Source: DASPOF01 sp035626155
GTDB taxonomy: Bacteria; Desulfobacterota; Binatia; Binatales; Binataceae
Assembly: GCA_035626155.1 (NCBI GenBank)
Contig: DASPOF010000041.1
Span: 1 to 64,000, forward strand
Direction: 5' to 3'
Length of the DNA stretch: 64,000 bases
Shown here: positions 16,266 to 26,712 of the stretch, piece by piece
Layout of the letters: each line of letters begins with the position of its first letter
How positions within the stretch are numbered: position 1 is the stretch's first letter
The notes under the pieces: model-generated
Told to the model about the DNA's origin: nothing
The model's database searches: none
What the model saw: only the letters and a program-made list of their open reading frames with translations
Translations under genes and position numbers: made by a program

Positions 16266-17066
16266 GTGAGCGAACAAGCCGCACCAGACCCGCTGATCGT
16301 CCGACACGAGCCGCCCCTGGGATGGCTCGTGCTGAACCGCCCGCAGGTGCGCAACGCCCTGAATCTTAGGACGTGGCAGCGCATCTCGGAAGGTGTGGCG
16401 GAACTGGAGGGTGACCCGTCGGTGCGGGTGATTGTGATGCGGGGGGCGACGGCGGAGGCGTTCATCTCGGGCGCGGATATCTCGGAGTTTCCCGCGATGC
16501 GATCCGATGCCGCGCAGGCGCGCGCATACCGCGATGCGCCCAACCGCGCGGTCGCATCGATGCTGCAATGCTCCAAGCCGGTCATCGCGATGATTTCGGG
16601 CGCATGCGTCGGCGGCGGCGTCCAGGTCGCGCTCGCGTGCGACATCCGAATCGCGGCGCGCGGCACGCGCTTCGGTGTTCCGGCCGCGCGGCTCGGACTC
16701 GCCTATCCGCTCGAGGGCGTGATTGCGCTCACGCACACCGTGGGGCACGCCAACGCGCGCGATATCCTGCTCTCGGCGCGGCTGTTCGATGCCGATGAGG
16801 CGTTCGCCATGGGACTGGTCAACCGCGTCACCGAGCCCGCAGAACTCGAATCGGCGGTACGCGACTATGCGACCCGGATGGCGACCAATGCGCCGCTCAC
16901 GATGCTTGCGGCAAAGGCCGCAATTCGCGAGGCGCTCAAGGACCCCGACCAGCGCGACACCAAGTCCGTTTCCGAGCAGGTCGCAAGATGCTTCGACAGC
17001 GAGGATTATCGCGAGGGCGTGCGCGCCTTTCTCGAAAAGCGGCGTCCCAACTTCTCGGGACGGTGA
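16266..17066 (+). CDS. Enoyl-CoA hydratase/isomerase family protein
   Basis: A 266-residue crotonase-fold protein. The CoA-binding and oxyanion regions are FISGADISEF (about 66-75) and ISGACVGGGVQVALACDIRI (about 111-130). The position giving the second catalytic Glu reads PAARLGLAYP, so the usual Glu of hydratases is not obvious and it may be an isomerase-like or other crotonase. It starts with GTG. Its likely role is beta-oxidation or acyl-CoA degradation. It precedes the DUF192 gene on the same strand. Confidence 0.85.
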   Translation: MSEQAAPDPLIVRHEPPLGWLVLNRPQVRNALNLRTWQRISEGVAELEGDPSVRVIVMRGATAEAFISGADISEFPAMRSDAAQARAYRDAPNRAVASMLQCSKPVIAMISGACVGGGVQVALACDIRIAARGTRFGVPAARLGLAYPLEGVIALTHTVGHANARDILLSARLFDADEAFAMGLVNRVTEPAELESAVRDYATRMATNAPLTMLAAKAAIREALKDPDQRDTKSVSEQVARCFDSEDYREGVRAFLEKRRPNFSGR

Positions 17067-17171
17067 GCATCGCGGCGACCCCGCCACGGCGAATCGAATT
17101 GCGACACGCGGCGCGCGCCCGGCGCCGGCAGCGGTGACCGGCCAAGGACGCGATCAGCGAGTGAAGGAAGC

Positions 17172-17645
17172 ATGAAATCCGCACGCCTGCGAGTGATTCG
17201 AGACGTTCTCGTGGTGCTGCTCGCCCACGCCGCGATCGCCGCCTGCACGCATTCGCCCGCGGTATCGATCGTCGCGCCCGACGGCAGGTCGCTCGCTCGC
17301 GTGAGGGTCGAGGTCGTGAGCACGCCGGCCGCCCGCAACACCGGACTGATGTACCGGAATCATCTGGACGAGGATGCCGGGATGCTGTTCGTGTTTGCAG
17401 AGCCGGGCCAGCTTCAGTTCTACATGAAAAACACGGAGATTCCCCTCGATATGATCTTCGTGGGCAGCGACCGCCGGGTGCTGGGGATCGTCGCCAACGC
17501 AGAACCGTACTCCGAGAAGCATCTCGGCGTTCGGGGCGATTCGCTATACGTGCTGGAGGTCAACGGCGGATTCGCCGCGCGCCGGGGAATCGCGCCGGGC
17601 GATCGCTTCGAGTTCCTGGGCTTCACCCCGCGCGCCGCGAACTGA
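17172..17645 (+). CDS. DUF192 domain lipoprotein
   Basis: 157 residues. The signal peptide ends HAAIAAC, a lipobox-like site (Cys near 26). The DUF192 core is complete: RNTGLMYRNHLDEDAGMLFVF, then FYMKNTEIPLDMIFV and YVLEVNGGFAARRGIAPGD, all hallmark segments. The biochemical role of the family is not established; it is widespread in envelope proteins. It is preceded by GGAAG and lies between the hydratase and carboxylase genes on the same strand. Confidence 0.88.
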   Translation: MKSARLRVIRDVLVVLLAHAAIAACTHSPAVSIVAPDGRSLARVRVEVVSTPAARNTGLMYRNHLDEDAGMLFVFAEPGQLQFYMKNTEIPLDMIFVGSDRRVLGIVANAEPYSEKHLGVRGDSLYVLEVNGGFAARRGIAPGDRFEFLGFTPRAAN

Positions 17646-17781
17646 CCCCTGATGCGAAACGGAAGGGGCGCGCGGGCGCTTTAACCCGTCTCTGACATGC
17701 GGTATCTATCAGGCGGTCGCCAGGGTTTGCGCCGCCGGGACTGAGCGCCGTATCATTCCACGATCGCGCGAATTCTGAAGT

Positions 17782-19332
17782 ATGGGACTTAAGGAAAATC
17801 TCGACCGCATAGAGGAACTCTCGCGACAGGCCGAGGCCGGCGGGGGCGCGGAGCGCGTCAAGCGCCAGCACGAGAACGGGCGCATGACCGCGCGCGAGCG
17901 CATCGACTTTCTGCTCGACCGCGGCTCCTTCGTCGAACTCGACAAATTCAAGACCCATCGCTGCACCGATTTCGACATGGCTGAGCGGCGCATCCCGGGC
18001 GATGGGGTCGTGACGGGCCACGGCATGATCGACGGCCGGCAGGTGTGCGTCTTCTCGCAGGACTTCACCGTGTTCGGCGGAACGCTGTCGGGCGCATACG
18101 CCGAGAAGATCTGCAAGGTGATGGATCTCGCGACCAAGACCGGGTGCCCGGTGATCGGGCTCAATGATGGCGGCGGCGCAAGGATCCAGGAGGGCGTCGT
18201 CTCGCTCGCCGGATACGCGGATATCTTCCTGCGCAACGTCCTCTCATCGGGCGTGGTGCCGCAGATCTCGGCAGTCCTGGGGCCGTGCGCCGGCGGCGCG
18301 GTCTATTCGCCCGCCATAACCGACTTCATCGTGATGGTGCGCGACACCTCGTACATGTTCATCACCGGGCCCGACGTGGTTAAGGCGGCGACCAACGAGG
18401 AAGTCACGATGCAGCAGCTCGGCGGCGCCGACACCCATTCGACGCGCTCCGGCGTCTGCCATCTCGAGGCCCCCGATGACCAGGGCGCGCTGCTGATGGT
18501 CCGCGAGCTGCTTTCCTACATACCGTCGAACAATCTCGATGAGCCGCCGTTCGTGGCGACCACCGACGACACCAACCGGCGCGAAGCGGCGCTCGACCTG
18601 ATCGTGCCTGAAAATCCGAACAAGCCGTACGATATCGGCGAAATAATTCGGCGCGTGGTGGACGACGGCCATTTCTTCGAAATCCAGAAGGATTGGGCGC
18701 GCAACATCATGATCGGCTTCGCCCGGATGGGCGGCTACTCGATCGGCGTGGTGGCGAACCAGCCCGCCTACCTGGCCGGATGCCTCGATATCGACGCATC
18801 GGTCAAGGCCGCCCGCTTCGTTCGCTTCTGCGACGCGTTCAATATCCCGATCGTCACTTTCGTGGATGTGCCGGGCTATCTGCCGGGCACCGACCAGGAG
18901 TTCGGCGGGATAATCCGCCACGGGGCGAAGCTGCTCTACGCGTACTGCGAGGCGACCGTGCCCAAGGTGACGGTAATCACGCGCAAGGGGTATGGCGGCG
19001 CCTACGACGTGATGTCATCGAAGCACATCCGCGGCGATTTCAACTTCGCCTATCCTACGGCCGAGATCGCGGTGATGGGGCCCGAGCAGGCGATCAATAT
19101 CGTGTTCCGAAACGAGATCGCACGCGCGGGCGACGCCGCGGCCGAGCGCAGCCGGCTGGCCGACGACTACCGGCGCACGTTCGCCAACCCGTTCAAGGCG
19201 GCGGAACTCGGGTACATCGATGAGATCGTGATGCCGCGCGACACGCGGCCGAAATTAATCGGCGCGTTGCGCGCGCTGGAAAACAAGCGTGATCGCAATC
19301 CGCCGCGCAAGCACGGCAATATCCCCCTGTGA
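17782..19332 (+). CDS. pccB: Acyl-CoA (propionyl-CoA) carboxylase, carboxyltransferase beta subunit
   Basis: A 516-residue carboxyltransferase that moves CO2 from biotin to an acyl-CoA. The N-half contains GLNDGGGARIQEGVVSLAGY and VLGPCAGGAVYSPAITDF. The C-half contains FVDVPGYLPGTDQEFGGIIR and TVITRKGYGGAYDVM, the two oxyanion regions of the crotonase-like fold. Length and motifs match PccB or MmdA. The adjacent biotin carboxylase, biotin carrier and methylmalonyl-CoA mutase genes make propionyl-CoA the likely substrate. It is the first gene of a five-gene plus-strand run. Confidence 0.92.
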   Translation: MGLKENLDRIEELSRQAEAGGGAERVKRQHENGRMTARERIDFLLDRGSFVELDKFKTHRCTDFDMAERRIPGDGVVTGHGMIDGRQVCVFSQDFTVFGGTLSGAYAEKICKVMDLATKTGCPVIGLNDGGGARIQEGVVSLAGYADIFLRNVLSSGVVPQISAVLGPCAGGAVYSPAITDFIVMVRDTSYMFITGPDVVKAATNEEVTMQQLGGADTHSTRSGVCHLEAPDDQGALLMVRELLSYIPSNNLDEPPFVATTDDTNRREAALDLIVPENPNKPYDIGEIIRRVVDDGHFFEIQKDWARNIMIGFARMGGYSIGVVANQPAYLAGCLDIDASVKAARFVRFCDAFNIPIVTFVDVPGYLPGTDQEFGGIIRHGAKLLYAYCEATVPKVTVITRKGYGGAYDVMSSKHIRGDFNFAYPTAEIAVMGPEQAINIVFRNEIARAGDAAAERSRLADDYRRTFANPFKAAELGYIDEIVMPRDTRPKLIGALRALENKRDRNPPRKHGNIPL

Positions 19333-19444
19333 CGACGGTTTCCACCCGCCGCCGGCGCAATTCCAGCGCGCGGCCGGTATTGAGTATAAAATAAAAAGAG
19401 TCTGGGGTTCCGGTCTCCGAACCGCGAACTGTGCAGGATAACGG

Positions 19445-20953
19445 ATGTTCAAGAGAGTACTGATCGCGAATCGTGGCGAAATCGCCGTCCGCGTCATCCG
19501 CGCCTGCCGCGAGCTTGGCATTGAAACCGTCGCGGTATACTCGGAGGCCGATCGCACCGCGCTCCACGTCCGCCAGGCCGACTACGCCGTCCTGGTCGGT
19601 CCGCCTCCCGTCTCGCTGAGCTACCTCAACGTCGAACGCATCCTGGAGGCGGCCCGCAGCACCGGCGCCGATGCCGTCCATCCCGGTTACGGATTCTTCT
19701 CCGAGAACGCCGGCTTCGCCCGCGCGATCGAGGATGCCGGCCTGGTCTGGATCGGTCCTCCGCCCGATGCGATCGAGCGCATGGGTGACAAGGTCGAGGC
19801 GCGCAAAGTGATGGCCGCGGCCGGCGTGCCAATCGTCCCCGGCTCGCCCGGAACGCTCGAGAACGAAGGGCAAGTGCTTGCCGTCGCGCGGGAGCTTGGT
19901 TTCCCGATCATGGTCAAGGCGGCCGCCGGCGGCGGCGGAAAGGGATTGCGCCTGGTCGAGAACGAAAGTGACCTCGCCTCGGTGGTTCGGACCGTCGCGA
20001 GCGAGGCCAAGGCATCATTCGGCGACGGACGCTTCTACGTCGAGAAGGTGCTGAGCCGTCCGCGCCACATCGAGGTTCAGGTCCTGGCCGACAAGCACGG
20101 CAACACCGTCCACGTGTTCGAGCGCGAATGCTCGATTCAGCGCCGCCATCAGAAAGTCGTCGAAGAATCGCCATCCCCGTTCGTCACGCCCGAGATGCGC
20201 CGCAAGATGGGCGAGGTCGCGGTGCGCGCCGCCAAAGCGGTGAAATATTGCAGCGCCGGGACGATCGAGTTCCTCGCCGATGCCGAGCACAACTTCTACT
20301 TCCTCGAGATGAACACGCGCATCCAGGTCGAGCATCCGGTGACCGAGATGGTGTGCGGAATCGACCTGGTGCGCGCGCAAATCGAGATTGCCGCGGGCAA
20401 GCCGCTCGGCCTCAAGCAGGAGGACATCGCTCAGCGCGGATCGGCGATCGAATGCCGCATCTATGCCGAGGATCCGCTCAACGGGTTCGTGCCGGCGCCC
20501 GGCAGGATTGAGACGCTGCGATTCCCCGAGGGACCGGGAGTTCGCAACGACGCCGGCGTCTATGCCGGCAGCGAGGTGCCGGTGTTCTACGACCCGATGA
20601 TCTCGAAGCTGGCGGTGTGGGGCGCCGACCGCGCTCAGGCGATCGATCGGATGCGCCGCGCGCTCGGCGAGTTCGCGATCTCGGGCGAGCTTAAGACCAA
20701 CCTCGCGTTTCACCGCTGGATCATCAGCCACCCGCGCTTCATCTCGGGCGATTTCGACACCCAATTCATCGACCACGAATATCGCCCCGGCGCCGGCGGC
20801 GCGGCGGCCGACCGCGAGCGGCTGGCCGCAACCCTGCTCGCGGCCGCGATCGCGCAGAGGAGCGCAAACCATGCCAACGGGCAGCCGGCGCAGGCCGCGC
20901 CTCGCACCTCTGCGTGGCGAAACTTCGCGCGCCTCGAGGGCCTTCGGAGATAA
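19445..20953 (+). CDS. Acyl-CoA carboxylase, biotin carboxylase subunit
   Basis: A 502-residue ATP-grasp enzyme carboxylating biotin with bicarbonate and ATP. It begins MFKRVLIANRGEIAVRVIRA, has the ATP-binding loop KAAAGGGGKGLRLV near 158-171, ECSIQRRHQKVVEE near 228-241 and FLEMNTRIQVEHPVTE near 286-301, all diagnostic of AccC/PccA N-terminal domains. Unlike fused PccA there is no biotin domain at the C-terminus; that function is in the next gene. The preceding 112-base gap contains an AT-rich stretch around 19383-19400 that may hold an internal promoter. Confidence 0.93.
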   Translation: MFKRVLIANRGEIAVRVIRACRELGIETVAVYSEADRTALHVRQADYAVLVGPPPVSLSYLNVERILEAARSTGADAVHPGYGFFSENAGFARAIEDAGLVWIGPPPDAIERMGDKVEARKVMAAAGVPIVPGSPGTLENEGQVLAVARELGFPIMVKAAAGGGGKGLRLVENESDLASVVRTVASEAKASFGDGRFYVEKVLSRPRHIEVQVLADKHGNTVHVFERECSIQRRHQKVVEESPSPFVTPEMRRKMGEVAVRAAKAVKYCSAGTIEFLADAEHNFYFLEMNTRIQVEHPVTEMVCGIDLVRAQIEIAAGKPLGLKQEDIAQRGSAIECRIYAEDPLNGFVPAPGRIETLRFPEGPGVRNDAGVYAGSEVPVFYDPMISKLAVWGADRAQAIDRMRRALGEFAISGELKTNLAFHRWIISHPRFISGDFDTQFIDHEYRPGAGGAAADRERLAATLLAAAIAQRSANHANGQPAQAAPRTSAWRNFARLEGLRR

Positions 20954-20968
20954 GAAGGAATCGCGCGC

Positions 20969-21472
20969 ATGCGTTACGTCGCGACCCTGCACGGAACCGA
21001 GCACGAGATCGACGTCGAGGAACTCGCGGCCGACTCCTACGCGATTCGCTTCGGCGAGCAGCGCTTCGAGGCCGACCTGCGCAAGGTCGGCCCGGCCAGT
21101 TTTTCCGTTATCGTCGGCCATCGTTCGTTCGACTTTGACGTGGTGCGCGATGGCGACGACCTGATCGTCGCATCGGGCAACTCCGCCGCCCGCGTCACGC
21201 TGGTGGACGCCGCGCGCCGTGCGCTGCGCGCGGGTTCGCGGCGGCGCGAAGTGAGCGGGCGCGCCGAGATAAGGGCCGCGATGCCCGGGCGGGTGGTCGA
21301 CGTGCTGGTCGCGCCCGGCGATGAGGTCGCCGCGGATCAGGGCGTGCTGATCGTCGAAGCGATGAAGATGGAGAACGAACTGAAGAGTCCCAAGGCCGGC
21401 AAGGTGATCGAGGTGAAGATCGTCGCGGGGCAAACGGTCGAGAAGAACGAGCTTTTGCTGGTAATCGAGTAA
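20969..21472 (+). CDS. Biotin carboxyl carrier protein of the acyl-CoA carboxylase
   Basis: 167 residues. The C-terminal biotinyl domain has the lysine site VEAMKMENEL near residue 130-139 in the setting AAMPGRVVDVLVAPGDEV ... LKSPKAGKVIEVKI. The N-terminal ~85 residues are a beta-rich region like the BT linker domain of propionyl-CoA carboxylase. AAGGAA precedes the ATG. It sits 15 bases after the biotin carboxylase gene and 16 before the mutase gene, clearly in one operon. Confidence 0.92.
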   Translation: MRYVATLHGTEHEIDVEELAADSYAIRFGEQRFEADLRKVGPASFSVIVGHRSFDFDVVRDGDDLIVASGNSAARVTLVDAARRALRAGSRRREVSGRAEIRAAMPGRVVDVLVAPGDEVAADQGVLIVEAMKMENELKSPKAGKVIEVKIVAGQTVEKNELLLVIE

Positions 21473-21488
21473 TCCGGGGCAATCGACG

Positions 21489-23165
21489 ATGCCTGAAAAC
21501 GACCGCGCCGCAATCGATAAGGCGCGCAAGCAATGGGATGAGCGCAAGCTTGGGCCCGCGCTCAAGCGCGGACCGGAGCGAAAGAAGCAATTCGCCACCA
21601 GCTCGGGAATCGAGGTCCGGCGCACCTACGATCCGGCCGACCTCGCGAGCTTAGACTTCCTCGGCGCGCTCGGCTTCCCCGGCGAGTATCCCTTCACGCG
21701 CGGCGTGCAGCCCACGATGTATCGCGGGCGGCTGTGGACGATGCGGCAGTACGCCGGCTTCGGCACCGCCGAGGAGTCCAACCGCCGCTACCGCTATCTC
21801 TTCGACCAGGGACAGACCGGGCTCTCGGTCGCATTCGATTTGCCGACCCAGATGGGCCGCGATGCGGACCATCACCTCGCCGCGGGCGAGGTCGGCCGGG
21901 TGGGAGTTTCGATCTGCTCGCTGGCCGACATGGAAACGCTGCTCGACGGGCTTCCGCTCGACAAGATTTCGACCTCGATGACGATCAACGCGACCGCATC
22001 GATCCTGCTCGCGCTATACCTGGTCGTGGCCGAGCGGCGCAACGTCGGCTGGGACAAGGTCAACGGCACGATCCAGAACGACGTCCTCAAGGAATACGTC
22101 GCGCGCGGGACTTACATTTACCCGCCGCGCGGTTCGATGCGGATCATCACCGACATCTTCAGCTTCGCATCGAAGGAAGTGCCCAACTGGAACACGATTT
22201 CGATCTCCGGCTACCACATCCGCGAGGCCGGCTCGACCGCCGCGCAGGAACTCGCTTTCACGTTGGCTGACGGGATCGCGTATGTCGATGCGGCGGTGAA
22301 GGCGGGGCTGAAGGTCGACAGTTTCGCAAGCCGCCTGTCCTTCTTCTTCAACGTGCACAACAATTTTTTCGAGGAAATCGCGAAGTTCCGCGCTGCGCGC
22401 AGGATGTGGGCGCGGATCGTCAAGGAACGGTTCGGCGCGAACGACGAGCGCTCGATGATGATGCGGTTTCACGCGCAGACCGCGGGCTCGACCTTGACCG
22501 CGCAGCAGGTGGACAACAATGTCGTCCGCGTGACGTTGCAGGCGCTCGCCGCGGTGCTGGGCGGGGCGCAATCGCTGCACACCAATTCGCGCGACGAGGC
22601 GCTCGCGCTCCCCACCGAGCAGTCCGTGCTGCTCGCGCTGCGCACCCAGCAGGTAATCGCGCACGAGTCGGACGTCGCCGACACGATCGATCCGCTCGGC
22701 GGCGCATACTACATCGAGACGCTCACCGACGAGATCGAGAAGCGAGCCTGGGAGTACATCTCGAAGATCGACGATCTGGGCGGCGCGGTCGCGGCCATCG
22801 AGCGTGGTTACATGCAGCGCGAAATCCAGAACGCGGCCTACCTCTACCAGCGCGAGATTGAGACCAAAGAGCGCGTCATCGTCGGCGTAAACGAGTTCAC
22901 CGCCGGCGACGAGCCGCCATCCGATATTCTGAAGGTCAAACCCGAGCTCGAAGACAAGCAAAAGCAGGCGGTTGCCCGCGTGCGCGCCGGGCGCAATGCC
23001 GATGCGGCTCGCGATGCGCTCGCGCGAGTCGAGGCCGCCGCGCATGACGGCTCCAACCTGATGCCGGTGATAATCGACGCGGTGCGCAAATGGTGCACGC
23101 TCGGCGAGATTTCGGACGCGATGCGCCGGGTGTTCGGCGAGTACAGACCGATAAATACACTCTGA
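21489..23165 (+). CDS. Methylmalonyl-CoA mutase, large (catalytic) subunit
   Basis: 558 residues forming the TIM-barrel catalytic part only; the C-terminal cobalamin-binding domain with DxHxxG is absent, as in two-subunit mutases. YPFTRGVQPTMYRGRLW keeps the Tyr, and RGSMRIITDIF keeps the Arg, that contact the methylmalonyl carboxylate, which favours methylmalonyl-CoA over isobutyryl-CoA. GLSVAFDLPTQMGRDADH is the barrel signature. It isomerises (R)-methylmalonyl-CoA to succinyl-CoA. No B12-binding small subunit, epimerase or MeaB chaperone gene is in the window. Confidence 0.9.
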   Translation: MPENDRAAIDKARKQWDERKLGPALKRGPERKKQFATSSGIEVRRTYDPADLASLDFLGALGFPGEYPFTRGVQPTMYRGRLWTMRQYAGFGTAEESNRRYRYLFDQGQTGLSVAFDLPTQMGRDADHHLAAGEVGRVGVSICSLADMETLLDGLPLDKISTSMTINATASILLALYLVVAERRNVGWDKVNGTIQNDVLKEYVARGTYIYPPRGSMRIITDIFSFASKEVPNWNTISISGYHIREAGSTAAQELAFTLADGIAYVDAAVKAGLKVDSFASRLSFFFNVHNNFFEEIAKFRAARRMWARIVKERFGANDERSMMMRFHAQTAGSTLTAQQVDNNVVRVTLQALAAVLGGAQSLHTNSRDEALALPTEQSVLLALRTQQVIAHESDVADTIDPLGGAYYIETLTDEIEKRAWEYISKIDDLGGAVAAIERGYMQREIQNAAYLYQREIETKERVIVGVNEFTAGDEPPSDILKVKPELEDKQKQAVARVRAGRNADAARDALARVEAAAHDGSNLMPVIIDAVRKWCTLGEISDAMRRVFGEYRPINTL

Positions 23166-23309
23166 GGTAGCGCCGGTCCTTTGAATTATATTAAAGAGGC
23201 ACCGTTTTGGACGGGAGCCGAACGGCGGATGCGAACCAGCGCGCCGCCGCCCAAATCGGCCGGTCAAAGGACCTTGGCATTACGGCGGGCTTAGGCGGAG
23301 AGTGAATCG

Positions 23310-23879
23310 ATGGGACCAATTCCCAAGGGCGTTTTCTTGACCAAGGGCGCGGGGAAGCATCGCGAGAAGCTCACCTCATTCGAGATGGCGCTCAGAAGCG
23401 CCGGAATCGCGGAATTCAACCTGGTCCGCGTCAAATCGATCTTCCCGCCCAACTGCAAGCTCATCACGCAGCAGGAGGGCCTCAAGTATCTCACCCAGGG
23501 ACAAATCGTCTTTACCGTGATGAGCGATAACGCGACCAACGAACCGCACCGGCTGATCGCCGCATCGGTCGGCGTCGCGATTCCCGCCAATCCGCAGCAC
23601 TACGGCTATCTGTCCGAGCATCACAGCTTCGGCGAGACCGATGAGAAGGCCGGCGAGTATGCCGAAGACCTGGCGGCGACGATGCTCGCGACGATCCTGG
23701 GGGTCGATTTCGACCCCAACGCCAGTTACGACGAGCGCAAGGACATCTGGCGCCTGTCGGACAAGATCGTCACCACGCGCAACGTAACCCAGTCCGCGAT
23801 CGGCGACCGCGACGGATTGTGGTCGTCGGTGGTGGCCGCTGCGGTATTCGTCGATCTGCCAAACGGCCGCTCAGGATAG
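23310..23879 (+). CDS. Pyruvoyl-dependent arginine decarboxylase
   Basis: 189 residues. The enzyme makes agmatine from arginine after self-cleavage creates a pyruvoyl group. The conserved start (PKGVFLTKGAGKHREKLTSF) and core (AGIAEFNLVRVKSIFPPNCK) are clear. The scissile serine corresponds to Ser43 in VKSIFPP, where archaeal enzymes have SS; the residue before is Lys here. IAASVGVAIP and HYGYLSEHH also match the family. A GGAGAG precedes the ATG. No agmatinase or agmatine deiminase gene is nearby. It may be transcribed separately from the mutase, which ends 144 bases upstream. Confidence 0.9.
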   Translation: MGPIPKGVFLTKGAGKHREKLTSFEMALRSAGIAEFNLVRVKSIFPPNCKLITQQEGLKYLTQGQIVFTVMSDNATNEPHRLIAASVGVAIPANPQHYGYLSEHHSFGETDEKAGEYAEDLAATMLATILGVDFDPNASYDERKDIWRLSDKIVTTRNVTQSAIGDRDGLWSSVVAAAVFVDLPNGRSG

Positions 23880-23948
23880 GAGTCCCGCTCGTCAGCGCAA
23901 CTGCGCATCGCTTGAGCGCGGTCGTGGGCGCGCGATAAGTTGCGCCGC

Positions 23949-25195
23949 TTACGCGACGGCGAGCAGGCCGCGCGAGAGTTCGCGCAAATCGCGCGACGGC
24001 AGCAGCGCGCGCACCTCGCGCGCGTACTGGTTAATCGCACTGTCGCCGGTGCCCCATCGAGCCGGGTCCTCGGGATTGAGCCACACAACGCCGCGCACGA
24101 TGCCCGCGATCTCGCGCAACAGATCGGCGCGCGCCGGGCGGCGGTTGTTGCGACCGTCGCCCATCACGACCACCAACGTCCGGCGGTTGAGCAACTCCGC
24201 GCGCCGCTCCCACAACTCCCCAAGCACGCGGCCGAAGTCGGAGCGCGCGTGAAGATCGAGCGCCGGGGTCATCACCAGATGGCCCTGCTCGAATTCGGCC
24301 TCCGCAAGACGGTCGATATAAACGAAACTTCGCACGCGCCGGAAGCATCCGCTTGCTCCCGCCGCCAGCGCGAGCATCAGCTCGGCCGCATAGCGGACCG
24401 AACCTGAAATATCGGCGAGGATCACCAAATCGACGTGGCGCGGCCGGCGCGCGCGAAAGCGCAGGTCTGCCAGCGCGCCGCCGTGCTGGATTGCAGCCCG
24501 GATCGTGCGGCGGAAATCGACGCGGCCCGCGTTTGCGATTCGAAGCCGGCGGCCAAGCCGGATCCTGAAGCGGCGCTCCAGCGGCACGAGCGCCGCGCGC
24601 GCCTCATCGTAATCCAGGTCCGAGTAATCCCGAAACGGCTTGCGCTCGATTGCACGCAGCCTCGCCAGTCGGCGGCTTTCCGCGCCCGATTCGTGCTCAT
24701 CCGCCGATTTCCCCGCGGCCTCATCGCGCTCGCGCGGCGATTTCCGCACCGCTCCGCGATCGTCCCGGTCCCGCGTCTCGTGCCGCGCGCGATCGCGGTC
24801 TTTACTCTCGCGCGTTTCTTCTTTTCCGGCGCGCGCCGATTGCGGCGGCCTGGCATGAACGTGTCGCGGCTCCTCGGGGACGGCATGCGGCGATGGCTCC
24901 TCGCCCGGGCGGCCGCGTCCGCTCGCGGCGGATTGCGCAAGTCCGCGACGGACGTCGCGATGCTCGCCCCGCAGGCGCGCGGCCGCGGCGAAAAAGCGTT
25001 CGAAGGCGGCGTCGAAGGTGACCCGGTCGGCCTCGTCCTTGATGACCGCGGCGGCGAGCGCCTCGCGCATCCGGGCGCGCTCGAGTCCCGCGGCCGCGAC
25101 TGCGTTCATCGCATCGATGGTTTCGGCGACCGAGATTCTCACCCCTTCGGCGCGAAGCCCGTCGATGAACTCGAGCAACTGATCTCGAAGCGGAG

Positions 25196-25199
<4 letters not shown>
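23949..25199 (-). CDS. VWA domain protein, CoxE-like
   Basis: 416 residues. The N-terminal ~100 residues are helical (LLEFIDGLRAEGVRISVAE), a charged, disordered Arg/Glu/Ser linker follows (about 120-210), then a von Willebrand A domain with the metal-site start VDLVILADISGSVRYA near residue 270-290 and TLVVVMGDGRNN later. The DISGS sequence is a MIDAS motif. The family pairs with MoxR ATPases to remodel metalloenzymes. Its ATG overlaps the stop of the MoxR gene (ATGA). No CO dehydrogenase genes are nearby, so the client is unknown. Confidence 0.85.
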
Positions 25200-26068
<869 letters not shown>

Positions 26069-26215
26069 CGTCGGCGCCGCGCGCGCCGTGCCCCGCCGCG
26101 GCGGGCGGAATGCGGCTTGATGTTCATCGTGCAAGTCGAGGCGCAAGAACCGGTCGCCTCGACTAAATATAGCATCAATCCGGTAGGCCTGAGATGCGGG
26201 CGGAGAGCCGGCCGT

Positions 26216-26620
26216 TCATCGGCGCCGGGTTATCTTCGGCGCGCGGCGGCGCTGGAGAAAGATTCGCGCGCGATGCGCTATGCCGGTGCGCTCGCCGCGC
26301 CCCTCGGCGCGAATCTCCTCGGTGAGCGCGCCAATCTCGGCGAACAGCCGTTCGACATCAAAACCGCCGCGCTCCGGTTTCATCTCGTCGAGCACCGCCA
26401 TCGCCTGCGACAGCAGGTTAATCGATGACTGCCGCGCGCCGCGCTCGAAGCGCATGTGCAGCGCCGCGGCGATCCGGTTCAGCGCCGCGGCCAGATCGCG
26501 CAGCTCGGCATCGATCGCCGGGGCGGCGAGTTCGAACATCTCGGCGGCATCGAAATACTCGCCGCGATTGAACGCGGCGATCGCTTCATCGAGCGATGGG
26601 TGCGGACGGTTCTCGGTCAT
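26216..26620 (-). CDS. DUF309 family protein
   Basis: 134 residues, all helical. NRGEYFDAAEMFELAAP near 14-30 and LNRIAAALHMRFERGARQSSINLLSQAM near 48-75 follow the DUF309 pattern of a small helical metal-dependent-hydrolase-like family of unknown function. I chose the ATG at 26620 (MTENRP). The C-terminus is strongly basic (LQRRRAPKITRRR). It lies between thyX and the MoxR gene on the same strand. Confidence 0.7.
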   Translation of the reverse strand: MTENRPHPSLDEAIAAFNRGEYFDAAEMFELAAPAIDAELRDLAAALNRIAAALHMRFERGARQSSINLLSQAMAVLDEMKPERGGFDVERLFAEIGALTEEIRAEGRGERTGIAHRARIFLQRRRAPKITRRR

Positions 26621-26712
26621 ATCGCTTGCGCGGCGCAATCGGCTTGTCGCGCGATCGAAACCCGCCGGACGGAAACGGACTCCGCAAAAGGAATCGCGAC
26701 GCGCGGGCCGCG

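Noticed and set aside
20015..21625. Very long antisense open frame (536 codons, minus strand) opposite the carboxylase genes
   Set aside because: High-GC codon bias keeps the opposite strand open; the plus-strand biotin carboxylase and carrier genes are unmistakable. The same applies to long frames at 22014-23267, 32652-34409, 36920-38140 and 43369-45048.
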